This document shows, piece by piece, positions 1-6,473 of a stretch of 26,830 nt of DNA; position 1 is the stretch's first letter; every line of letters begins with the position of its first letter. A model generated the notes under the pieces. The model searched no databases. It was given only the letters and a program-made list of their open reading frames with translations, and was not told where the DNA came from. The DNA comes from a virus: the IMG/VR virus record IMGVR_UViG_3300042865_000417, positions 1 through 26,830 of that record, one strand, 5' to 3'. The position numbers and the translations under genes are program-made.

Positions 1-1
1 G

Positions 2-76
2 GATTTGCCTGGTCAGGACTTTATCCCTAACAATGCATTTTTATCAATAGTGCTTTCACAATTTCTTCACGTTTAA
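2..76 (+). CDS. C-terminal end of an unidentified upstream gene (partial)
   Basis: Reading frame 2 is open from the left edge to a TAA at 74-76 and encodes about 24 residues ending in FLHV. The next gene starts 22 bases later, a gap typical of this operon. The fragment is too short to assign a family, and a short chance open frame cannot be excluded. No start codon is in view, so the gene, if real, begins outside the window. Confidence 0.45.
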   Translation, partial: DLPGQDFIPNNAFLSIVLSQFLHV

Positions 77-98
77 TAATAATTAATAAATAAATCAA

Positions 99-413
99 AT
101 GACAATCAAAGGAACAATCAAGCGCATTGGCGCAACAGTAACATTAAGTGATGGTAAGTTTTCCAAGAGGGAACTTATCTTAACTACGGCAGACCAATAC
201 CCTCAAGTGGTTTCAATTGAATTACAACAGAAAGCCTGCTCACTTGCAGATTCATTGACAATTGGTCAAGACATTGAAGCTCACATCAACATCAGAGGGC
301 GAGAGTGGACATCGCCACAAGGTGAGGTTAAGGTGTTCAATACCATTGCGTGTTGGAAGATAGACTCAAACCCATTTACCGAAGCAGCACCTGATCAAGA
401 AGTTCCATTTTAA
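99..413 (+). CDS. DUF3127-family OB-fold protein, probable ssDNA-binding
   Basis: The 104-residue product matches what I know of DUF3127, a small Bacteroidota family thought to adopt an OB fold like single-stranded DNA-binding proteins. Visible hallmarks are the FSKRELIL strand (residues 21-28), the RGREW block (66-70) and the FNT...W block (80-86). The last residues, DQEVPF, form an acidic tip with terminal Pro-Phe, very like the C-terminal tip by which bacterial SSB recruits repair and replication proteins; that functional reading is inference. It leads the recombination and replication genes, with an unknown phage protein 24 bases downstream followed by a nuclease, which fits a role in coating phage ssDNA. 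The ATG follows an A/T-rich leader without a Shine-Dalgarno sequence, normal for Bacteroidota. Confidence 0.85.
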   Translation: MTIKGTIKRIGATVTLSDGKFSKRELILTTADQYPQVVSIELQQKACSLADSLTIGQDIEAHINIRGREWTSPQGEVKVFNTIACWKIDSNPFTEAAPDQEVPF

Positions 414-437
414 TAACATTCAAAAACAACTAACAAC

Positions 438-902
438 ATGAACACAAAAACACATTTCAAAAAATTACGAAACCCCAACTACATCGGTGGTTGGGATTTA
501 ACCGATGCAGATAAGACTGTAACCATTACCAAGGTTGACAAAGAAAAGGTTCACGATGGCAAAGGTGGTGAAAGTGAATGCTGCATTGTGCATTTTGCTG
601 AATGCAAACCGATGGTGGCTAATGCTACCAACTTAAAGCGCATTTCAAAGCTATTGGGCAGTCCATTTATTGAAGACTGGACAAACAAACAAATAGTGCT
701 AACAACTGAAAAAGTTCGCGCATTCGGTGAGATTCACGATGCAGTTCGTGTTTCAACAAAGCCAGTAGTTAAACCGACATTGACCGGTGAAGCAATCGAA
801 AAGGCCAAAGCGGCCATCGCAGCAGGATCAGTTACAATAGATGCAATAAAGAAAAAATATAATGTTACTAACGAGGTGGAGGCTCAATTGACCAATGGAT
901 AA
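438..902 (+). CDS. Conserved phage protein of unknown function, recombination module
   Basis: This 154-residue protein resembles a phage family that opens with a KLRNPNYIGGWDL-type block (residues 9-21) and is commonly encoded next to PD-(D/E)XK exonucleases. The central part is beta-rich, including an ATNLKRISKLLGSP stretch and a later WTNKQIVL strand. The C-terminal 45 residues form a separate piece with EKAKAAIAAG followed by a short helical segment, possibly a small DNA- or protein-binding domain. It has no catalytic motif I can recognise. Its stop overlaps the nuclease start by 8 bases, implying translational coupling. A role as partner of the nuclease in recombination is inferred from position only. 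Confidence 0.75.
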   Translation: MNTKTHFKKLRNPNYIGGWDLTDADKTVTITKVDKEKVHDGKGGESECCIVHFAECKPMVANATNLKRISKLLGSPFIEDWTNKQIVLTTEKVRAFGEIHDAVRVSTKPVVKPTLTGEAIEKAKAAIAAGSVTIDAIKKKYNVTNEVEAQLTNG

Positions 903-1518
903 AATATTCAGAATACACTGCTCTCAAATCGGTAAGATTATGAGCAACGCAAAAACTAAAGGCGAACTTTCAGCAACCTGCAAAACATTCTTGGCCGAAT
1001 GGTATGCAAATGACCGCGAACAAATTCATTCCAAGTACATTATGAAAGGTAACCTTGTTGAAATTGACCTTATAGACTTTATGGCCGAGCAAATCGGTTT
1101 GGGTATGGCTGAAAAAAACGAGGTAACTGTGCATAACGAATGGATGGTTGGCACTTGCGATGTAATCACTAATCATTTAATTGTTGATGTTAAGGCAGCA
1201 TGGTCGCGCAAAACATTGCAGCAACAAGCTATTGAGGGAATGAATAGCGACTACGAATGGCAAGGCAGAGGTTACATGGCACTTTATGAAAGGCCTACCT
1301 TTATCGTGTTTCATGGACTAATGAACACACCAGAGGAGGCGAATTACGAAGGAGAAGTTGTGTATGATGACTTGCCTGATAACGAAAGATGGGTAGCCTA
1401 TCAGGTGCAGCGCGATGTAACTATTGAGCAACAAATAATTCAACGTGTGATTCAATGCCGCGAATGGCTCGAGGAATATGATAAAAAAATGCTTGCGACT
1501 TTAGGTAAGATTCATTAA
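895..1518 (+). CDS. YqaJ-like PD-(D/E)XK exonuclease
   Basis: The 207-residue product carries the lambda-exonuclease/YqaJ type nuclease core. There is an early acidic residue in KGNLVE (E56), then GTCD with D89, then IVDVK with D98 and K100, and a helix YEWQGRGYM with Q123 that matches the motif usually contacting DNA in this fold. Enzymes of this family digest one strand of linear duplex DNA 5'-3', leaving ssDNA for annealing. Together with the SSB-like protein and the unknown protein upstream it makes a recombination cassette. The ATG lies inside the end of the preceding gene. A promoter candidate overlaps its last codons and serves the next gene. Family assignment is firm; exonuclease rather than endonuclease activity is inferred. 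Confidence 0.85.
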   Translation: MDKIFRIHCSQIGKIMSNAKTKGELSATCKTFLAEWYANDREQIHSKYIMKGNLVEIDLIDFMAEQIGLGMAEKNEVTVHNEWMVGTCDVITNHLIVDVKAAWSRKTLQQQAIEGMNSDYEWQGRGYMALYERPTFIVFHGLMNTPEEANYEGEVVYDDLPDNERWVAYQVQRDVTIEQQIIQRVIQCREWLEEYDKKMLATLGKIH

Positions 1519-1523
1519 TTTTG
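1493..1523 (+). promoter_or_regulatory. Bacteroidota-type promoter upstream of the primase-helicase
   Basis: TTG at 1493-1495 is separated by 20 bases from TAATTTTG at 1516-1523, matching the -33/-7 consensus (TTTG, about 19-21 bases, TAnnTTTG) of Bacteroidota housekeeping promoters. Transcription would start near 1530, some 100 bases upstream of the primase-helicase ATG at 1632, and would read through the inverted repeat at 1564-1614. The -7 element is a perfect consensus match; the -33 element is partial. Confidence 0.5.
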
Positions 1524-1563
1524 TAAAAGAAATAACCGCCAACTTGAAAATATTTAACAACAT

Positions 1564-1614
1564 AACCCCTACTTTAGTGTGGCCTCTTGGCGGTGGCGCA
1601 CTTTAGTAGGGGTT
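1564..1614. terminator. Imperfect 16-bp inverted repeat, terminator or leader hairpin
   Basis: AACCCCTACTTTAGTG (1564-1579) pairs with CACTTTAGTAGGGGTT (1599-1614), 14 of 16 positions complementary with two central T-T mismatches and a 19-base GC-rich loop. The right arm runs into TTTCTTT, so it resembles an intrinsic terminator after the nuclease gene. It also lies downstream of a promoter candidate, so it could instead be an attenuator or a structural element of the primase leader. Confidence 0.55.
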
Positions 1615-1631
1615 TCTTTAATAATAAAATT

Positions 1632-3743
1632 ATGATATCAGTATTTAATAGCGCAAAAAGTAATACATCAGAAGCCAGCATTGAGGTTGATGAATATTTT
1701 GATGGCATAAAAAATGGCAGATGGCAAGATGAGGTGCTTAACTTTCGTGCCGGGCGCACACAAAAAGAGTTAACAACTTGCGTTACTGCTTCAGGTAGCT
1801 TTAAACAAAGAGCAGCTAATAAATTGCTTGAGCATAGTGGTTTCATTTGCCTTGACATTGATGCGAAAGACCAAATAGCTGAAGTTGATATTGAAAGAAT
1901 AAAACGTAACGAATATGTTTACTCGGTGCATCGTTCATTGAGTGGTAATGGGTATGCAGTCTTTATTCGCATTGATGGGACAAGGCATTTAGATGCATTT
2001 CTTTCACTTGAAAATTACTTTATGGTGCAGTTTTCAATTGTGCTGGATAAATCGTGCAAGGACACATCTCGATTACGTTTTGTGTCTTATGATCCAGACA
2101 TCTACATTAATAAAAAAGCAAAATCATTTAAGACCTATCTCAAGAAAAAAGACAAACCCAAGGCAAAGCCTGTGGTGGTTAAAACTGATTTTGATGAAAT
2201 GGTAGTCAAGGCTGCACCTATGAATCTTTTCGATAACTACGAAGATTACATTCGCCTTGCATTTGCTTTAACCCAAGAATTTAGTGAAAGTGGTCGCAAC
2301 TACTTCCATTCACTTTGCCAATCATCGCCAAAATATTCGCATAGGCAAGCCGAAAAGGATTATAATGTAGCGTTGCAACGAAGTGGAACTGGAGTGAGCA
2401 TTGCATCTATCTACTACATTTTTCGCCAAGCAGGTATCAGCACAACATCTGAACGCACCGAGAAAATAAAGAGCATTGTCAAACTATCTGATAATCCAAA
2501 AGAGGAGCTTGCAAAGTTAAACATTACCGATGCCGATGAATTTCTTAAACCTAATTTAAAAAAAGAAAATACAGAGATTGATGAAATCATTGAACTTATC
2601 AAATTAAACAATGTAAAATTTAACGAAATTACACGAAATTTTGAATTCAATGGTGAAGAAATGACCGATCGAATATTGGCTAATTTCTACACCAAAGTTT
2701 GGCAGAAAATTGATGATGGAATTTCAAAGGATAAAGTGTTTACATTGATTCAAAATAAAGACAATAGCACATCTTATAACCCGATTAAAGATTGGTTTGA
2801 ACGTAATTTACATCTGCAAACTAATAATGAATTTGATAAGTTAAAAAAGTGCTTTGAAATAGAGCAATTGATTTATGAAAACGATGGTGTATACACATTT
2901 GATGACTATTTAGATACATACCTAAAAAAATGGTTATTAGGTATTATTGGTTCTGCCTATGGCACTTATTCGCTAATGATATTAGTGATTACTGGAGAAC
3001 AAGGTATAAAGAAAACAGAATTCTATAGAAACCTATTGCCGAAAGATTTGCGTAAATTTTATGCTGAAAGCAACTTGGATGAGGGCAAAGACTCTGAAAT
3101 TCTAATGACAAAAAAATTGCTTATTGTTGATGATGAGTTTGGCGGTAAGTCAAAAAAAGATGCCACAAAATTAAAGCGTATGAGTAGCCAGCAAACTTTC
3201 TCCATTCGTATGCCATATGGAAGAGTTTCTGAAGACCTGATGAGATTGGCAGTTCTTGGAGGAACTTCAAACGATGCCGAGGTAATTAATGACCCAACCG
3301 GAAACCGAAGAATTATCCCAATAAACCTGATTAGCTTTGATTTTGATTCATACATTAAGATTGATAAGGACAAACTATTTATTGAGCTTTACAACGAATG
3401 GAAAAGTGATAAAGAGGCTTGGTTCTTAACCAAAAGAGAAATTGAATACCTGAACAAAGCAAACGAAAAAAACATCGAAGTTATGAGCGAGGTAGAATTG
3501 ATAAACAAAAACATTATTTATGACCCAACAAGCAAAATGACAAACACCGATGTCATCCTTGAATTGCAAAAATTACATCCAACTTTCAAAACTAACACCA
3601 AACGAATGGGTCAAGCTTTAAAAAAATGTGGCTATTTTCAGCAAGTCATGAAGGTAGGTACAAAAGTAATTCGCGCTTACGAGATAAAAATCAAAGGATC
3701 TGTAACCTCTTATAGTATTGAAAATCAAAATGATACGTTCTAA
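1632..3743 (+). CDS. Primase-helicase (VirE_N/BT4734-like, PriCT-like and VapE domains)
   Basis: The 703-residue protein combines a primase-like N-terminus with a VapE-type ATPase. The N-terminal AEP-like domain shows CLDID with D75 and D77 as the probable metal pair, then SGNGYAVFIRID, then KDTSRLRFVSYDP. Residues about 198-270 look like a PriCT_2 helical linker. The ATPase has a Walker A position GEQGIKKT (455-462), Walker B LLIVDDE (D500, D501), a GTSN sensor (544-547) and PTGNRR (555-560) with a probable arginine finger. Such proteins prime and unwind phage DNA at the origin. The usual glycine before the P-loop lysine is replaced by lysine. I take the ATG at 1632 because a TTG at 1587 in the same frame lies inside the hairpin. 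An origin-like repeat cluster begins inside its 3' end. Confidence 0.85.
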   Translation: MISVFNSAKSNTSEASIEVDEYFDGIKNGRWQDEVLNFRAGRTQKELTTCVTASGSFKQRAANKLLEHSGFICLDIDAKDQIAEVDIERIKRNEYVYSVHRSLSGNGYAVFIRIDGTRHLDAFLSLENYFMVQFSIVLDKSCKDTSRLRFVSYDPDIYINKKAKSFKTYLKKKDKPKAKPVVVKTDFDEMVVKAAPMNLFDNYEDYIRLAFALTQEFSESGRNYFHSLCQSSPKYSHRQAEKDYNVALQRSGTGVSIASIYYIFRQAGISTTSERTEKIKSIVKLSDNPKEELAKLNITDADEFLKPNLKKENTEIDEIIELIKLNNVKFNEITRNFEFNGEEMTDRILANFYTKVWQKIDDGISKDKVFTLIQNKDNSTSYNPIKDWFERNLHLQTNNEFDKLKKCFEIEQLIYENDGVYTFDDYLDTYLKKWLLGIIGSAYGTYSLMILVITGEQGIKKTEFYRNLLPKDLRKFYAESNLDEGKDSEILMTKKLLIVDDEFGGKSKKDATKLKRMSSQQTFSIRMPYGRVSEDLMRLAVLGGTSNDAEVINDPTGNRRIIPINLISFDFDSYIKIDKDKLFIELYNEWKSDKEAWFLTKREIEYLNKANEKNIEVMSEVELINKNIIYDPTSKMTNTDVILELQKLHPTFKTNTKRMGQALKKCGYFQQVMKVGTKVIRAYEIKIKGSVTSYSIENQNDTF

Positions 3744-3931
3744 AGGTTACAGATTACACATAAAAAGCGAATTTCTATTATGCTGTATAAAATAATGTGT
3801 GCGTGTGTGTGCGTGTGTGTATAATGTATAGTAAGTTAAATAAATGATATAAATGTGTAAATCTGTAACTACCTTGCAAGAGTAAGTTACAGATTGAAAA
3901 AAAAGTGTAAACATCTGTAAAAACTGTAACT
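3698..3931. repeat. ATCTGTAAC repeat cluster, candidate replication origin or operator
   Basis: The 9-mer ATCTGTAAC or its complement occurs exactly at 3698-3706 (+), 3746-3754 (-), 3861-3869 (+) and 3886-3894 (-), with one-mismatch copies at 3913-3921 (+) and 3922-3930 (+). Three copies carry an adjacent GTGTAA, giving longer elements at 3745-3761 (complement) and 3853-3870 that face each other across a GT tract. The pair at 3860-3870 and 3885-3895 is a perfect 11-bp inverted repeat with a 14-base spacer. The cluster fills the non-coding gap between two replication genes and overlaps the helicase start. Iteron-type origin or repressor operator are both possible. Confidence 0.7.
3795..3823. 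repeat. Alternating purine-pyrimidine (GT)n tract
   Basis: Twenty-nine consecutive bases alternate purine and pyrimidine, mostly GT with two GC steps, including a perfect tandem decamer GCGTGTGTGT at 3801-3820. Such tracts can adopt Z-DNA or melt under superhelical stress. It sits midway between oppositely oriented copies of the surrounding repeat, in an otherwise AT-rich gap, which fits an origin or a regulatory region. Confidence 0.7.
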
Positions 3932-5425
3932 ATGTTGAGAGAATACCAAAAACAAGCAATAACATTAATTGAGAGCAATCAAAATAAAAACATCGCTCTA
4001 CAAATGCCAACCGGAAGTGGCAAAACTTTTACTTTTTGCGAAGTCGCTAAAAGGCATTACGCAGAAAATATTACAAGTGTGTTAATATTGGTGCATAGAC
4101 AAGAATTACTACAACAAGCAAAAAATAGTCTTGGAGAACGTTGTTTTTTAATCGAAGCAGGTGTTAAATCAATACCAAATGATTATGCCTACTATGTTGG
4201 TATGGTAGAAACTGTCGCAAGAAGAATAAATAAACTACCTAAATTTGGATTGGTAATTATTGATGAGTGTCACATCGGTAACTTTAAGAAAATGCCATTC
4301 TTTGAGCAAGAAAATTGCAAAGTGTTAGGAGTTACTGCAACACCAATAAATGAATACCCATTGGCAAACTATTATGCTGAACTATTGCAACCAGTTACCA
4401 TTACCGATTTGATTGATAATAATTATTTATTGAATTGTGATGCCTACGGATTTGCATCTGATTTAGTGGCAGCTCAAAAGTTTAAAATCAAAGGCGGTGA
4501 ATTTGATGAAAAAGAAATGGAGGAATTTTACTCAAGCGAAAAGATGGTTAACAATGTGATTGAAAGCTATTGGAAATTATCAGCAGGTAAAAAAACATTA
4601 ATATTCAATGTAAACTTAAAACATAACGATGCGGTTTATTCTGCGTTATTACTTGAGGGATTAAATGTGTATAGTATAACAGGTGAAACTGAAAAAAAAG
4701 AACGTGCTGAAATCCTACAAAAGTTTAAGCAAGAACCTGATGCCATAATTTGCAATGTTGGTGTGTTGACTGCTGGATTCGATGAACCAACCATTGAAAC
4801 CATTATTCTTAACCGGGCAACTAAATCTTTATCACTATACCTCCAAATGATTGGCCGAGGATCAAGATTAAGCGAAAACAAAAGCAACTTTATTGTGATT
4901 GATTTGGGAAAAAATACTGCAAGACATGGTCAATACACCGACTTTTTTGATTGGCAAACATATTTTAAAAATGGCACTAAAAAAGAAAATAAAAGTGTTG
5001 GAATGTCACCAGTAAAGGAATGTCCAAATTGTGGACATCTTCAGCATACAAGAAAAATAAAGTGCGAAAGTTGTGGTCACGATTTTGAAGAGGAGAGAAA
5101 AGCACAAGAAGCAGAAGAGCAAATAAAACAACTTGTAAAACTAACCAGAGAAAAACCTATTAATATACCTACACAACATTTATTTCAATTAGCAGAGGAA
5201 CGTTGTTGGAATCCATACGGAGTATTGCACAAAATAACTGAACACATCATTGCGTACGAGTTAAAACATTCGCCAATAACAACGCATGAGCTTTCAGTTA
5301 AAATGGCAGGTGAGCAGTTATCTGTTTGGTGTAAAAAATATCAGAAGCAAAATAATAGTTGGCATCAAGATTTTATTGTAAATTTGTTGAATGCAAAAAG
5401 AAAAAAAGCAACAATCGGAGGATAA
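3932..5425 (+). CDS. SF2 DEAD/DEAH-like DNA helicase with C-terminal zinc ribbon
   Basis: The 497-residue protein has the full SF2 set: LREYQ near the start (residues 2-6), Walker A PTGSGKT (26-32), Walker B DECH (111-114), motif III TATP (135-138) and motif VI QMIGRGSR (305-312). The arrangement is that of the RecG/UvrB/RAD25-like phage helicases (ResIII plus Helicase_C). A four-cysteine zinc ribbon follows at C364, C367, C378 and C381, then a charged helical tail. The likely role is ATP-driven unwinding or branch processing during phage replication. The ATG is at the end of the repeat cluster, so expression may be controlled there. The 3' end overlaps the VRR-NUC gene by 35 bases, suggesting the two act as a helicase-nuclease pair. 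Confidence 0.88.
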   Translation: MLREYQKQAITLIESNQNKNIALQMPTGSGKTFTFCEVAKRHYAENITSVLILVHRQELLQQAKNSLGERCFLIEAGVKSIPNDYAYYVGMVETVARRINKLPKFGLVIIDECHIGNFKKMPFFEQENCKVLGVTATPINEYPLANYYAELLQPVTITDLIDNNYLLNCDAYGFASDLVAAQKFKIKGGEFDEKEMEEFYSSEKMVNNVIESYWKLSAGKKTLIFNVNLKHNDAVYSALLLEGLNVYSITGETEKKERAEILQKFKQEPDAIICNVGVLTAGFDEPTIETIILNRATKSLSLYLQMIGRGSRLSENKSNFIVIDLGKNTARHGQYTDFFDWQTYFKNGTKKENKSVGMSPVKECPNCGHLQHTRKIKCESCGHDFEEERKAQEAEEQIKQLVKLTREKPINIPTQHLFQLAEERCWNPYGVLHKITEHIIAYELKHSPITTHELSVKMAGEQLSVWCKKYQKQNNSWHQDFIVNLLNAKRKKATIGG

Positions 5426-5750
5426 AATACAGAGTGATTGTTACGTATGGTTTCACAACACCTACCCACAACACAGAGGTCTATTGTGCTACAACCTCAA
5501 CAATAGCAAAAACAAAATTGATGGCGCAAGAAATAAGGCCAAGGGTTTGCAACCAGGTAGAAGTGATTTTACATTTTACTATAAAGGTCAAGCAATATTC
5601 ATTGAAATGAAAACAGATACAGGTAAGCAACATATTGAACAAAAAGATTGGGAGAGATTGGTCATCGAACACGGTTTTAAATATTACGTTTGCAGAAGCA
5701 TTTTGGAATTTATGGATATAATACATACCTTTGTACCAAAGTGCGTTTAA
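5391..5750 (+). CDS. VRR-NUC domain nuclease
   Basis: This 119-residue protein is essentially one VRR-NUC domain, the PD-(D/E)XK variant found in many phages and in FAN1. PGRSD (55-59, with D59), FIEMK (E72 and K74) and Q84 in the following helix form the catalytic set, and KAKGLQPGRSDF is the family signature. Stand-alone phage members are thought to act as structure-specific endonucleases, for example on Holliday-like junctions. The ATG lies 35 bases inside the helicase gene. A later start would remove the conserved N-terminal helix (EDKIQSDCYVWF), so I keep this one. A promoter candidate for the next block lies inside its 3' end. Confidence 0.85.
   Translation: MQKEKKQQSEDKIQSDCYVWFHNTYPQHRGLLCYNLNNSKNKIDGARNKAKGLQPGRSDFTFYYKGQAIFIEMKTDTGKQHIEQKDWERLVIEHGFKYYVCRSILEFMDIIHTFVPKCV
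5702..5733 (+). promoter_or_regulatory. Bacteroidota-type promoter for the packaging/structural block
   Basis: TTTG at 5702-5705, 20 bases, then TACCTTTG at 5726-5733 is a full match to the Bacteroidota -33/-7 consensus, with the same spacing as the candidate at 1493-1523. It lies inside the 3' end of the nuclease gene, and transcription would start near 5740, about 20 bases before the ATG at 5762, where the morphogenesis genes begin. Confidence 0.55.
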
Positions 5751-5761
5751 AATCAATATAA

Positions 5762-6001
5762 ATGGCAATAAAGAAAACTACAACTGGTAAAGGCAAACAC
5801 TTCTTGTCAGTAGCACAAGGTGCAGGGATGACAGAAGCAGGCCGTAAAGCTTATAATAAAGCAACAGGTTCAAATCTTAAAGCACCTGCACCTAACCCAA
5901 AGACCGATAGTGATAAGGCACGCAAGAAATCATTTTGCGCACGTTCGGAGGGATGGACAGGTGAGCGTGGTAAAGCAGCACGTGATCGTTGGAATTGTTA
6001 A
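5762..6001 (+). CDS. Small basic phage protein, DUF6321-like
   Basis: The 79-residue product is rich in Lys and Arg and ends in KSFCARSEGWTGERGKAARD followed by RWNC, a strongly conserved tail that I associate with DUF6321-type phage proteins. Two cysteines (in FCAR and the terminal C) and the aromatic/basic pattern suggest a small nucleic-acid-associated or virion-associated protein, but its function is unknown. It is the first gene after a good promoter candidate and precedes the terminase genes. Confidence 0.75.
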   Translation: MAIKKTTTGKGKHFLSVAQGAGMTEAGRKAYNKATGSNLKAPAPNPKTDSDKARKKSFCARSEGWTGERGKAARDRWNC

Positions 6002-6019
6002 CTATAAAATAAATACATT

Positions 6020-6196
6020 ATGCCACTTAAAAAAGGTTATTCGCAGCCAAGCATCGAAAAAAATATTAAAACCGAAATGAAAGCAGGTAAACCATACAAG
6101 CAAGCGGTTGCTATTTCGATGTCGGTTGCTAAAACTGCAAAAAAAGCAGCAAAGAAACGTTACACAACGAAAAAACAACGATATGGCTGGAGGTAG
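6020..6196 (+). CDS. Small basic phage protein (MPLKKG family), 58 residues
   Basis: A 58-codon gene from ATG 6020 to TAG 6194-6196 encodes a very basic peptide beginning MPLKKGYSQPSIEKNI, with KAGKPYKQAVAISMSVAKTA in the middle. Short phage proteins opening with MPLKKGKS and containing a GKPQKQAVAIA-type helix are common in phage packaging regions; their function is unknown. It begins 18 bases after the previous stop and overlaps the next gene by 14 bases, as expected for a translated gene here. Confidence 0.75.
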   Translation: MPLKKGYSQPSIEKNIKTEMKAGKPYKQAVAISMSVAKTAKKAAKKRYTTKKQRYGWR

Positions 6197-6473
6197 AGGA
6201 AAAATACAACCGAGGTGGAAAAAAGGCGAGTCTGGCAATCCCAAAGGTAGACCCAAATTGCCTGATTTAAAAGAGGCTATGGCCAATATATTAGGTGAGG
6301 AAAAAAATGGCAGAAATGCTCTTGAAGTAATACTTGCAGCGTTACAAGCCAAGGCAGCTAAAGGTGATGCGAAGGCTGCTGAACTATTGTTAAAATATAC
6401 CTATTCACAACCTGTGCAAAAAGTTGAGCAAAGTGGTTCAAGTGATGTTACTATTCGCGTTGTTCGTTCGTGA
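6183..6473 (+). CDS. DUF5681-like protein, probable small terminase subunit
   Basis: The 96-residue product starts MAGGRGKIQPRWKKGESGNP and continues KGRPK, the DUF5681 signature. The remainder is helical (LKEAMANILG, AALQAKAAKGDAKAAELLL) and ends in a short strand. DUF5681 proteins lie directly upstream of large terminases in many phages and are generally taken as DNA-recognising small subunits; here the stop TGA overlaps the GTG of the large subunit. An upstream in-frame ATG at 6108 would add 25 residues that overlap the previous gene and lack family resemblance, so 6183 is preferred. Role is inferred from family and position. Confidence 0.75.
   Translation: MAGGRGKIQPRWKKGESGNPKGRPKLPDLKEAMANILGEEKNGRNALEVILAALQAKAAKGDAKAAELLLKYTYSQPVQKVEQSGSSDVTIRVVRS

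Noticed and set aside
1587-1631. TTG start adding 15 residues to the primase-helicase
   Set aside because: The extra codons lie inside the hairpin at 1564-1614, and ATG 1632 gives a normal start.
3059-3373. Minus-strand open frames such as this one and 20329-20697
   Set aside because: They are antisense to well-supported genes, have unusual composition, and no minus-strand promoter or operon accompanies them.
3780-3824. Short frame through the GT tract encoding a Cys/Val-rich 14-residue peptide
   Set aside because: Product of a low-complexity alternating repeat, no leader and no coding character.
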